Assembly (NCBI RefSeq): GCF_002158905.1 | Contig: NZ_CP021431.1 | Coordinates: 2,915,001 to 2,979,000 of the forward strand | Length of the DNA stretch: 64,000 nucleotides | Direction: 5' to 3' | Source of the DNA: Yoonia vestfoldensis | GTDB taxonomy: Bacteria > Pseudomonadota > Alphaproteobacteria > Rhodobacterales > Rhodobacteraceae | Part shown: positions 37,972 through 45,630 of the stretch, one piece after another | Layout of the letters: each line of letters opens with the position of its first letter | How positions within the stretch are numbered: position 1 is the stretch's first letter | Program-made: the position numbers and the translations under genes | The notes under the pieces: generated by a model | Seen by the model: the letters and a program-made list of their open reading frames with translations, nothing else | Database searches by the model: none | Told to the model about the DNA's origin: nothing

Positions 37972-40059
37972 ATGAAGATGGAAAAGCTGGCAAAAGTGGG
38001 CGTCGCCAAGGTCCCGGCAGCCTATCACCCCTTCATGGGCCGGGGTCTGGAAAAGCTTGACCTGTTTCATGAAGAAATCGCCGATCTTGCGGCGACATTG
38101 CAGGATGTCGTCAAGCTGGGCGGCACGGATAGCGAAAAGAAATCGGCAAAGCTGATCAAACAATTGCGGGCATTCGAACCCAGCATCACGATGATCGGCC
38201 AGATCAAATCCGGCAAGACATCGCTGGTGAATGCCATGATCGGCCGCCCTGACCTGCTGCCAGCGGATGTGAACCCCTGGACATCGGTCGTCACCTCGCT
38301 GCACCTGAACGCGGCTTTGCCCGGCGATGCGCCGACCGCGACCTTCCAGTTTTTCAACAAGGATGAATGGGATCACCTGATCGAGAATGGCGGACGCATC
38401 GGTGAATTATCCGCGCGGGCCGGTGCCGATGAAGAGATGGAGAAAATCCGCCTGCAAATCGCCGAAATGCGCGACAAGACCAAGCGCCGCCTTGGCCGCA
38501 AATTCGAGCTTTTGCTAGGGCAGAAACATAATTACGCCGAGATCAGCGACGCCTTGGTGCAGCGCTATGTCTGCATGGGCGATGATTTCGACGATCTTGA
38601 CGCCGCAGATCAGCAGGGTCGTTTTGCCGATATCACCAAGTCGGCCGATCTCTATCTGGCGGCCCCGGCGATCCCGATACCGCTGTGCCTGCGCGACACG
38701 CCGGGCGTGAACGATACTTTCATGATGCGCGAACAGATCACCATCAACGCGCTGCGAGACAGCCGGATCTGCGTGGTCGTCCTGTCGGCGCATCAGGCGC
38801 TCAGCTCCATGGATATGGGCCTGATCCGCCTGATCTCGAACGTGAAATCCCGCGACGTCGTGATTTTCGTCAACCGGATCGACGAATTGGCCAATCCCGC
38901 CGAACAGGTCCCCGAAATCCGCGACAGTATTCTACAGACGTTGATCGCCAATAACGGCCCCGAAACCCCGCAGCTGATTTTCGGCAGTGCCTATTGGGCC
39001 AATATCGCGCTGGGCGACAATCTGGAGACCATCGTCGCCGATAGTGCCGAGGCGATGTTCAACTGGGCCGAGGCCTCGCTCAGCGCGCAAACGGCGGGCA
39101 TGGGAACCAAAGAGCTGGTCTGGCATCTGTCCGGCCTGCCCGACTTGTTCCGCGCGATCGCCGCGCGCATCACCGAAGGGCCCGGCGCCGAGGTCCTGAC
39201 CGCCGCGCGCAAGCGGGCGCTGAACCTGGCAGGCGGGGTGCGCGCCTCTGCATCCATCGTGTCGATGCGTCTGGATGGTGACACAGTCGCGGTCATGCCG
39301 CATGATCAGCTGGTCCAGCGTCTGGACAGCATCGCGCAGAGGCGGATCGCCCAGATCAATGATCGCCTTGATATCGTGTTCCAGCAATTCGGATCACGCA
39401 TCGACCAATCGCATAAAAGGTTCCTGGACCGGGCGCTTGAATCCTTGTTGCAGCATCTTGAAAACCGCGGCGAAGACGAGGTCTGGCAATATAGCCCCGA
39501 CGGGCTGCGGATATTGCTGCGCACCAGCTATCAGGTGATGCGGCGCAACGCGACGGCGGCCTGTGACGTGGTTTTCGCGGCGGCCTCCGAGGATCTGTCG
39601 GAAACCTATCGCGCGGCCTTTGGGGTTGCGGTTGAAAACTTCAAGATCACGCCACCCGCCGCCCCCGATATCCCGGCCCCTGTCACGCTGGGCCAGACCA
39701 TCGCGCTGGATTTGCAGACATCCTGGTGGAAAGGATGGTGGAAACGCCGCAAGGGATATCGCGCCTTTGCAAGCGGGTTCTATGACCTGATCGAGGCGGA
39801 AACCGCCCCGATTATCGCAGAATTGAAGGATCGCCAAACCATGGATATCCGCGCCATGGCCGAACGCGAATTGCGCGAATTTCTGGACGAACAGCGCGGT
39901 CTGCTGACCGATATCAGCGAAAAATCCAGCCTGCATCTGGATGATCTGAAAGACATCTTTGGGATCACCGCCCAGCAGGAACGCGCCGAGATTTTCGACT
40001 ACATCATCGACGAGCTGACCGCGCAGACCCGTATTGCGCCGCAAGGACCCGAAAAATGA
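37972..40059 (+). CDS. Bacterial dynamin-like GTPase
   Basis: The 695-residue product has a dynamin-type G domain: G1 GQIKSGKTS (76-84), a T-containing switch I region near 103-110 (TSVVTS), G3 DTPGVND (242-248) and G4 NRID (301-304). Insertions in the G domain and a long helical C-terminal half (about 400-690) give the usual dynamin layout. A Trp/basic patch, SWWKGWWKRRKGYR at 584-597, is a good candidate for the membrane-contacting paddle. There is no transmembrane helix. AAGGA lies 9 nt before ATG 37972. It overlaps the next GTPase gene by 4 nt. Confidence 0.87.
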   Translation: MKMEKLAKVGVAKVPAAYHPFMGRGLEKLDLFHEEIADLAATLQDVVKLGGTDSEKKSAKLIKQLRAFEPSITMIGQIKSGKTSLVNAMIGRPDLLPADVNPWTSVVTSLHLNAALPGDAPTATFQFFNKDEWDHLIENGGRIGELSARAGADEEMEKIRLQIAEMRDKTKRRLGRKFELLLGQKHNYAEISDALVQRYVCMGDDFDDLDAADQQGRFADITKSADLYLAAPAIPIPLCLRDTPGVNDTFMMREQITINALRDSRICVVVLSAHQALSSMDMGLIRLISNVKSRDVVIFVNRIDELANPAEQVPEIRDSILQTLIANNGPETPQLIFGSAYWANIALGDNLETIVADSAEAMFNWAEASLSAQTAGMGTKELVWHLSGLPDLFRAIAARITEGPGAEVLTAARKRALNLAGGVRASASIVSMRLDGDTVAVMPHDQLVQRLDSIAQRRIAQINDRLDIVFQQFGSRIDQSHKRFLDRALESLLQHLENRGEDEVWQYSPDGLRILLRTSYQVMRRNATAACDVVFAAASEDLSETYRAAFGVAVENFKITPPAAPDIPAPVTLGQTIALDLQTSWWKGWWKRRKGYRAFASGFYDLIEAETAPIIAELKDRQTMDIRAMAERELREFLDEQRGLLTDISEKSSLHLDDLKDIFGITAQQERAEIFDYIIDELTAQTRIAPQGPEK

Positions 40060-40895
40060 CCGACGCCCAGCAATCGCGCAAACCCCGCATCGCTCTGATG
40101 GGCGAATTCAGCGCGGGCAAAAGCACCCTGTCCAACCTGTTGCTGGGCGGGCGTGCCTTGCCCGAAAAGGTGACAGCGACACGGCTGGCCCCTGTGTGGA
40201 TGTCATATGGCACCACGCCACCTTACCGCGTCACGCTGGACGGCGGGACAGAACCTGTTTCGCTGGACCGGCTCGAATCGGTTCCGGTCGCAGAGACCCG
40301 TGTCATCCGGCTGTTCATGGAATGCGATATCCTCGAATTATGTGACCTGATCGACTTTCCAGGCATTTCCGACCCCAATATGTCGTCCGATGTCTGGGAA
40401 CGGATGCTGCCCGAAGTGGATGCCGTGCTTTGGTGCACCCATGCGACACAGGCCTGGCGGCAATCAGAGGCTGCGGTCTGGGCGATGATGCCCGATGCTT
40501 TGCGTGACTTCTCCATCCTGCTGATCACCCGCTATGACAAGCTGATCAGCGACAAGGACCGCCGCCGCGTGTTCCAGCGGGTGCGCCTTGAAACAGAGGG
40601 ACAATTCGCCGCGACCTTCCCGATCTCTTTGCTGCAGGCATTGCAGGCTGGCGATGATTACGACAAATGGGACGCCAGCGGCGCAGGCCCCTTTGTCACC
40701 CATCTGATCGATATGATCGACAAGCTGACCAAGGTTGCCGCACGCACCGACCAGCCGCTTTACAATATCGCCAATGGCACCGCGATCCCCGAGCCTGTGC
40801 GCGCAACGATCATGCCGCGCCGGGTCCAGCGGCTGCGCGACGCGGCGCAAACCGATGCAGATGACACCGATGACCCGGTCCGCGCATCCTTGTAG
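40056..40895 (+). CDS. Small dynamin-type GTPase, partner of the large dynamin-like protein
   Basis: The 279-residue GTPase has an intact G1 GEFSAGKS (16-23), G3 DFPGISDP (100-107) and G4 TRYDK (158-162). The segment DAVLWCTHATQAW with a following MMP is shared with the degenerate GTPase at 36598. It lacks a long helical stalk, so it is nearly a bare G domain. Its start overlaps the dynamin-like gene's stop by 4 nt (ATGA), which suggests stoichiometric production and a heteromeric partnership, as in two-gene bacterial dynamins. The acidic tail (DADDTDD) is unusual. Confidence 0.82.
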   Translation: MTDAQQSRKPRIALMGEFSAGKSTLSNLLLGGRALPEKVTATRLAPVWMSYGTTPPYRVTLDGGTEPVSLDRLESVPVAETRVIRLFMECDILELCDLIDFPGISDPNMSSDVWERMLPEVDAVLWCTHATQAWRQSEAAVWAMMPDALRDFSILLITRYDKLISDKDRRRVFQRVRLETEGQFAATFPISLLQALQAGDDYDKWDASGAGPFVTHLIDMIDKLTKVAARTDQPLYNIANGTAIPEPVRATIMPRRVQRLRDAAQTDADDTDDPVRASL

Positions 40896-40970
40896 ACGCA
40901 TCATGGCGGGTCGCCCCGCCCAAGGACATTGCCCGCATCAGGGCCTTGGCAATAGCAATGGGCAGACCCA

Positions 40971-41333
40971 ATGATCGCCGCGACGCTGGACGAATTGCAC
41001 GACAGATATCCGGGCTGCGAAACGCTGGCCTTTGCCGATCTGTCCACGCAGATGGTCCTGATCACCAATGCCAAGGCGATCTTTCGGCGCGAAGCGCTGG
41101 ATGCGCTGGGTGCAGAGGCTGCATTGGTCCTTGGCACCAACGGCGGGCTGGCCATCGGCGGGGCCATGGCGATGACCGCTTTTGTCGCGACCCGTGACCA
41201 CCTGCGGATCTATCTGCGCTCTGCGCGCGACCCCAATGATGCTTTGTGCTGTGTCTGCGCCGCGGATACCGATATCGACAGCTTTCTGACAGAGGCCCGC
41301 GCCTGTCTGGACAGGATCAGCGATGACGCATGA
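40971..41333 (+). CDS. Roadblock/LC7-like small protein
   Basis: The 120-residue product resembles the roadblock/LC7 (MglB) layout: a first helix (LDELHDRYPGCETLAFADL), a strand with a self-labelling turn, a long middle helix, then GTPase-regulator-like strands (LRIYLRSARD, ALCCVCAADTD) and a closing helix (FLTEARACLDRI). Proteins of this fold often act as regulators or scaffolds for small GTPases, and here it follows two GTPase genes. The match is by pattern only. I see no strong RBS upstream. It overlaps the next gene by 11 nt. Confidence 0.5.
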   Translation: MIAATLDELHDRYPGCETLAFADLSTQMVLITNAKAIFRREALDALGAEAALVLGTNGGLAIGGAMAMTAFVATRDHLRIYLRSARDPNDALCCVCAADTDIDSFLTEARACLDRISDDA

Positions 41334-42108
41334 TGACCGCCAGCAGCTTGTCACCAGATTGACCACCTTGGCTGCGGATCGCTGCATCTTTGTCGGGGGC
41401 GCGCGTCTTTTGTCGCGCGCTGGCGCACCCGCGCCGCTGCCGGCACTGATCGCGGAAATCGACGCCACCGTGCTGGCGCGGACGCTGGTCTTTGACATCG
41501 ACGGAATCGTGCTGCGCATGGCCGTGGCGGGACGGCGTCTGCAAGGGCTGATCGACGTCACAGGCGGCGCGCCACCCAGCCCCGATCTGACGGGGCAGGT
41601 CTTGGTCCAGGATGATCTTGCGACGACACAGATGCTTGGCAGCTTCTTGGCAGCGCTTTGCAAAGACGCGAGGCAGGTCACGGTGCGGGCGCAACCTGCC
41701 GTACCGCTGGGCAGCCCGTCAGACGCCGGTATCCCCGCGACCACGCTGGCGCGTCTGTGGCAAATGGCCAAGCATGGTCGCGCGCAATCGGTGATGGCGC
41801 ATTTTCTGGCCGCCAACAGCCCTGCGATCCGTGATTTCATCCAGATAACCGGCGGCATGATCACGGCCACCCAAGGCGATACCGCCCAGCTGGACCTGAT
41901 CTGGCGCAACCAGCTCAGCGCGTTTCAGTACCGGCAAAAGGCGATCTTTCCTGATCAAAGCGGCCCGCTTCTGGTCTGTCTTGACACCGCTTTGGCCCAA
42001 GACCGCGCAGCCGCCATTGCCGTCACGGGCGAGGAGGTCAGCATTTTCGCCTATCACCCCGCAGCGATCAGCGCCATTCTTGCGTCATGGCGCAGCATCA
42101 CCGCATAG
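41323..42108 (+). CDS. Unknown protein, last gene of the kinase-GTPase cluster
   Basis: The 261-residue product has no signal peptide, membrane helix or motif I recognise. It is a soluble alpha/beta-looking protein with a short VFDIDGIVLRMAVAG segment near residues 55-70, a helical middle (LGSFLAALCKDAR; AKHGRAQSVMAHFLA) and a strand-rich end (LLVCLDTAL). It overlaps the roadblock-like gene by 11 nt, so the two are translationally coupled. Its stop is 1 nt from the stop of the convergent dehydrogenase gene, so the cluster ends abruptly with no hairpin. An effector or adaptor role is possible but unsupported. Confidence 0.6.
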   Translation: MTHDDRQQLVTRLTTLAADRCIFVGGARLLSRAGAPAPLPALIAEIDATVLARTLVFDIDGIVLRMAVAGRRLQGLIDVTGGAPPSPDLTGQVLVQDDLATTQMLGSFLAALCKDARQVTVRAQPAVPLGSPSDAGIPATTLARLWQMAKHGRAQSVMAHFLAANSPAIRDFIQITGGMITATQGDTAQLDLIWRNQLSAFQYRQKAIFPDQSGPLLVCLDTALAQDRAAAIAVTGEEVSIFAYHPAAISAILASWRSITA

Positions 42109-42109
42109 G

Positions 42110-43006
42110 TCACAGCCGCGCGGGAAAGCCCGGCGCGCGCAGATCGGTCTGCAACAGATCCTCAAGCAGTTTCACGATCATCGGGGATTGCGCATCGCCG
42201 CCATAGGCCGCGCGGGCCGCGACATAGGTCTGTTCGGTCGCGCCCGCCAGATCCAGCGGCACCCCGAATTCGCGCCCGAAATCCAGCGCAAAGCCCAGAT
42301 CCTTCAACGCCAGATCAATGTTGAAGGCGATGTCATAGGACCCGTTCAAGACCAGCGCGCCTTCGGTTTCATGGACAAAGGAATTGCCCGACGACGCCTT
42401 GATCGCATGCCACGCCTGCCCAAGGTCAAGCCCGCCGCGTTTGGCCAGCATCAGCGCCTCGCCGCAGGCTTTGAGATGGATAAAGGCCAGCATATTGGTG
42501 ATCACCTTGATGATCGAGGCCGACCCGAGCGGGCCGATATGGAACACCTGATTACCAATCGCCTGCAAGGCGGGCAGATGCAGGTCGAACATATCCTTGT
42601 CACCGCCCGCCAGCATGGTGATCTGGCCTTGCGCCGCAAGATGCACACCACCCGTGACGGGCAATTCCATCATCCGCACGCCCGCTGCCGCCGCCTGATC
42701 CGCAAAGGCCAGCACGTCGTCGCGGCCCAGCGTCGACATCTCGATCCAATGCGCGCCGGGCTTCATCACAGGCAGAATGCGCGCCAGCACCTGCGCTGTG
42801 ACGGCGGGTGATGGCAGACAGGTGATGACGTGATCGACCGATGCCGCGACAGCCTCTGGCGTATCGGCCCATTGCGCACCGGCGGCGCAGACCGCATCAC
42901 CCGCCGCGCGGTTCAGATCGGTGACGGTCAGATCCATTCCCGCGCGCCGCAGGCTGGCCGCGCAATGCCCGCCCAGATTGCCCAGCCCGATATAGCCGTA
43001 ATGCAT
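42110..43006 (-). CDS. 3-hydroxyisobutyrate dehydrogenase-like NAD(P) oxidoreductase
   Basis: The 298-residue member of the beta-hydroxyacid dehydrogenase family starts MHYGYIGLGNLGG (Rossmann GxGxxG). It has the substrate segment ELPVTGGVHLAAQG and the catalytic Lys in SIIKVITNML near residue 170. It would oxidise a 3-hydroxy acid or similar; the exact substrate is unclear. It lies 9 nt downstream of the MttB-family gene on the same strand, so both probably serve one catabolic route. Confidence 0.85.
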   Translation of the reverse strand: MHYGYIGLGNLGGHCAASLRRAGMDLTVTDLNRAAGDAVCAAGAQWADTPEAVAASVDHVITCLPSPAVTAQVLARILPVMKPGAHWIEMSTLGRDDVLAFADQAAAAGVRMMELPVTGGVHLAAQGQITMLAGGDKDMFDLHLPALQAIGNQVFHIGPLGSASIIKVITNMLAFIHLKACGEALMLAKRGGLDLGQAWHAIKASSGNSFVHETEGALVLNGSYDIAFNIDLALKDLGFALDFGREFGVPLDLAGATEQTYVAARAAYGGDAQSPMIVKLLEDLLQTDLRAPGFPARL

Positions 43007-43015
43007 CGCCTGCCC

Positions 43016-44554
43016 CTATTCGAAATAAATGCGGTAATCGGCGCGGATCGCGGCGTCGATGGCAGGGTCGATCTGGCGGCCTGCCTTGGCCATGATGGCG
43101 TTCTTGCGCGCGATGGCCTTGTCCAGCAACATGGGCCGGTCGGCCTCGGCCCATTCCTTGGGGCTCATCCGGTTGCCCAGCATGGGATAGATATATTCCG
43201 TCTGCATCAGTTGCAGCGTCTGATCGGACCCCAGATAATGGCCCGCGCCATCCAGACAGACGGCCTTCATCGCCTCGATCGAGGTGCTGTGCTCTGTCAC
43301 GTCGATCCCGCGCACGCAGCGCATGACCTGCCCCAGAATATCATCACCCAGCACCAAAGATTCCAGACAGAACCCCAGCAGGGACGCATGCATGCCCACG
43401 GATTCGTAAACCATATTCAGCCCCGACAGGCCCGCAAGGACATTGGTGATCCCCTGTTCCCAGCCCGCCTGCATATCGGGCAGCTTGCTGTCGGAAATCC
43501 CCGCCGCCGCCCCGCCGGGCAGGCCATAAAAATGATGCATCTGCGCGCAGCCCGCCGTCAGCAGCGCCTGTTCGGCCGATCCGCCAGACATCGCCCCCGT
43601 GCGCAAATCCGACACGAAAGGCCAAGTGCCGAAAATCGCGGGATGCCCCGGTGCCATGGCATTGACATAGACGACGCCCGCCAGACATTCCGCCACCGCC
43701 TGCACGATGGCCAGCGCGATGGGCGCGGGTGCCGTCGCCCCTGCCTGCCCCGCCGATAACAGCAACACCGGCATGCCACCACGGATGCAGCTTTCCATCG
43801 CCATGCAGCTTTCCTCGGCGAATTTCATCGGCGGAACGACAAAGCAGTTGGAATTGGAGATAAACGGGCGGGCGCGCCATGCCGCCTCGCCCCCTGCGAT
43901 CCGGTGGATCATGTCGAAACCGGGGGCGACATGGGACGGATCGCTAAAGGATGTGCCGACATGTTTGGTCGTGCCCGAACAGCAGGCATAGATCGTGTTC
44001 AGGTCCATTTCGAGATTGTCGAGAACATCGCGGCAGACCATCGCACGCTGAAAGAAATGCACGTTATCAAGGTGATGCGTGATCCGTGCCGCATCAAACA
44101 GGTCCTGCGCCGTGCTGTCGCGATAGGTATTTGTCGCAAGGTCCACGATATGCACCGCCGCCCCCGCCGTGCCGAAATGCACATTGGTGCCGGTCAGATG
44201 CAGGTCGTATTTCGGATCGCGCCCGAACAGGGTGATATCGCGCGCAGCCTTGGCCAGCATATCCTCGACCAGCGCACGCGGGAACCGCAGCCGCCCGTCA
44301 TCGCCAAGGATCGCCCCGGCGCGGGTCATGATCTCGATCCCTGATTGCGGGGCTTGGGACAGGCCGATCTGTTCCAGCGCATCAAGGGCCGCATGATGGA
44401 TGCGCAGCACCTCGGCATCGGTCAGAACCTTCAGCCGCCCACCCGGCATGCCCGCGCGCACGGGGCGTTTATCCTCGGCCAAAGGGGCGCTGCGCAAGGC
44501 AACCCGCGCGGCACGGCCACCGCTGCGGGATTTCAACTGGATCGTGTCGGACAT
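43016..44554 (-). CDS. MttB-family (COG5598) methyltransferase, non-pyrrolysine
   Basis: The 512-residue product belongs to the trimethylamine methyltransferase MttB superfamily (GRLKVLTDAEVLRIHHAALD, SGTTKHVGTSF, LSGLNMVYES). The frame is open throughout with no in-frame TAG, so this is a non-pyrrolysine member; characterised ones demethylate quaternary amines such as glycine betaine or proline betaine and pass the methyl group to a corrinoid protein. No corrinoid protein gene is adjacent. ATG 44554 (MSDTIQLKSR) is preferred over one 19 codons upstream. It diverges from a LysR regulator. Confidence 0.85.
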   Translation of the reverse strand: MSDTIQLKSRSGGRAARVALRSAPLAEDKRPVRAGMPGGRLKVLTDAEVLRIHHAALDALEQIGLSQAPQSGIEIMTRAGAILGDDGRLRFPRALVEDMLAKAARDITLFGRDPKYDLHLTGTNVHFGTAGAAVHIVDLATNTYRDSTAQDLFDAARITHHLDNVHFFQRAMVCRDVLDNLEMDLNTIYACCSGTTKHVGTSFSDPSHVAPGFDMIHRIAGGEAAWRARPFISNSNCFVVPPMKFAEESCMAMESCIRGGMPVLLLSAGQAGATAPAPIALAIVQAVAECLAGVVYVNAMAPGHPAIFGTWPFVSDLRTGAMSGGSAEQALLTAGCAQMHHFYGLPGGAAAGISDSKLPDMQAGWEQGITNVLAGLSGLNMVYESVGMHASLLGFCLESLVLGDDILGQVMRCVRGIDVTEHSTSIEAMKAVCLDGAGHYLGSDQTLQLMQTEYIYPMLGNRMSPKEWAEADRPMLLDKAIARKNAIMAKAGRQIDPAIDAAIRADYRIYFE

Positions 44555-44631
44555 GGGGCTCTCCACAAGCGGAATTACCGCGATCCTGCGCCCAATCCGG
44601 ATATCTGGCAATCAGGCATTCCGGTTGTTAT

Positions 44632-44650
44632 TGATCGGGATCACCGATCA
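44632..44650. promoter_or_regulatory. LysR-type operator candidate
   Basis: TGATCGG (44632-44638), a 5-nt spacer and CCGATCA (44644-44650) form a perfect palindrome with 7-bp arms in the 112-nt gap between the divergent MttB-family and LysR genes. It contains the T-N11-A pattern of LysR sites. It lies 16 nt before the LysR ATG, where it could serve autorepression and activation of the other gene. Confidence 0.55.
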
Positions 44651-44666
44651 GGGCAGAGTGTTCCGC

Positions 44667-45569
44667 ATGCAGATAGAATTGATCGAAACCTTCCTTGATC
44701 TGTGCGAAACCCGCAGCTTCAACCAGACAGCGGAACGGCTGGGGGTGACGCAATCGACGGTCTCGGGCCGGGTCAAGGCGCTGGAAAAGGCGATTGGCCG
44801 CCCCTTGTTCACGCGGTCCCGCGCTGGCACGGCATTAACGACCGAGGGGCTGCGGTTTGAACCCCATGCCCGCAGCCTGCGGCACAGCTGGATCACCGCG
44901 CTGAATGCGACGCGCGATAGCGGAATCGCCGGGGTCACGATGCGGATCGGGGTGCAGCATGATCTGGTCGGGCTGGCAATCGGCACGCTGATCAGCCAGT
45001 TCCGCGCCGCACTGCCCGATACGGTGTTTTTCTTCGAGGCCGATTATTCCGCGCAGATGTGCGCCGATCTGGTGACAGGCGCGCTGGATGTTGCGGTGCT
45101 TTATACGCCGAAAATCCACCCCGACCTTTATTTCCAGACTTTGGGCGAAGTGCCTTATCTGATGGTATCCACCCATGCGACCCGGCTGACCGAGCTGCGC
45201 ACAGACAGCTATATCCTGGCCAATTACGCCCCCGCCTTTGCGCAAAGCCATGCGGCCTTACTGCCCGAGCTGACCAACGCCTCGCTGTCCATCGGGCAGA
45301 ATGCGGCGATGGTCGATCTGGTCACCTCGCTGGCGGGCAGCGCCTATGTGCTGGCCCCGTCGGCACAGGCGCTGATCGCCGCAGGCCAGTGCCAATTGGT
45401 CAGCGATGCGCCAGTCATCACCCAGCCGGTCTTTGCCGGTGTGACCCTGCGCAACCGGCACCGCGCGGCCTATCGCCGGATGGTGCGGATCCTCGACGGC
45501 CATTTCGGATCGCCGCAGCCGATGACCGCGGGCCGGTCCTTGCGGATGACGCGCAACGCATCGCCCTAG
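44667..45569 (+). CDS. LysR-family regulator divergent to MttB-family gene
   Basis: The 300-residue product has an N-terminal helix-turn-helix (MQIELIETFLDLCETRSFNQ, then VTQSTVSGRVKALE) and a LysR effector domain. Its place back to back with the methyltransferase gene and the palindrome between them suggest that it controls that gene in response to a methylated amine or its product. ATG 44667 is the family start; longer frames are antisense to the methyltransferase. It ends 61 nt before the COG0523 gene on the same strand. Confidence 0.87.
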   Translation: MQIELIETFLDLCETRSFNQTAERLGVTQSTVSGRVKALEKAIGRPLFTRSRAGTALTTEGLRFEPHARSLRHSWITALNATRDSGIAGVTMRIGVQHDLVGLAIGTLISQFRAALPDTVFFFEADYSAQMCADLVTGALDVAVLYTPKIHPDLYFQTLGEVPYLMVSTHATRLTELRTDSYILANYAPAFAQSHAALLPELTNASLSIGQNAAMVDLVTSLAGSAYVLAPSAQALIAAGQCQLVSDAPVITQPVFAGVTLRNRHRAAYRRMVRILDGHFGSPQPMTAGRSLRMTRNASP

Positions 45570-45572
45570 CAC

Positions 45573-45601
45573 TTGCCGACCGCGCGCAGAGGCTCTAGTT
45601 A
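45573..45601 (+). promoter_or_regulatory. Candidate promoter overlapping the Zur-type box
   Basis: TTGCCG (45573-45578) and TAGTTA (45596-45601) are 17 nt apart. The -10 element overlaps the palindrome at 45598-45615, the arrangement expected for repression when zinc is plentiful. Confidence 0.4.
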
Positions 45602-45615
45602 TGTTATAACATTAC
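45598..45615. promoter_or_regulatory. Zur-type zinc operator
   Basis: GTTATGTTATAACATTAC is an 18-bp palindrome with one mismatched pair. It fits the alphaproteobacterial Zur pattern built around ATGTTATAACAT. It lies 15 nt before the ATG of a COG0523 metal chaperone, a classic Zur-regulated family. Confidence 0.75.
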
Positions 45616-45630
45616 ATAGGGGAGAATCGC

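Noticed and set aside
43016..44554. Pyrrolysine-containing trimethylamine methyltransferase
   Set aside because: There is no in-frame TAG in the gene and no pyl genes are nearby, so it is a non-pyrrolysine family member.
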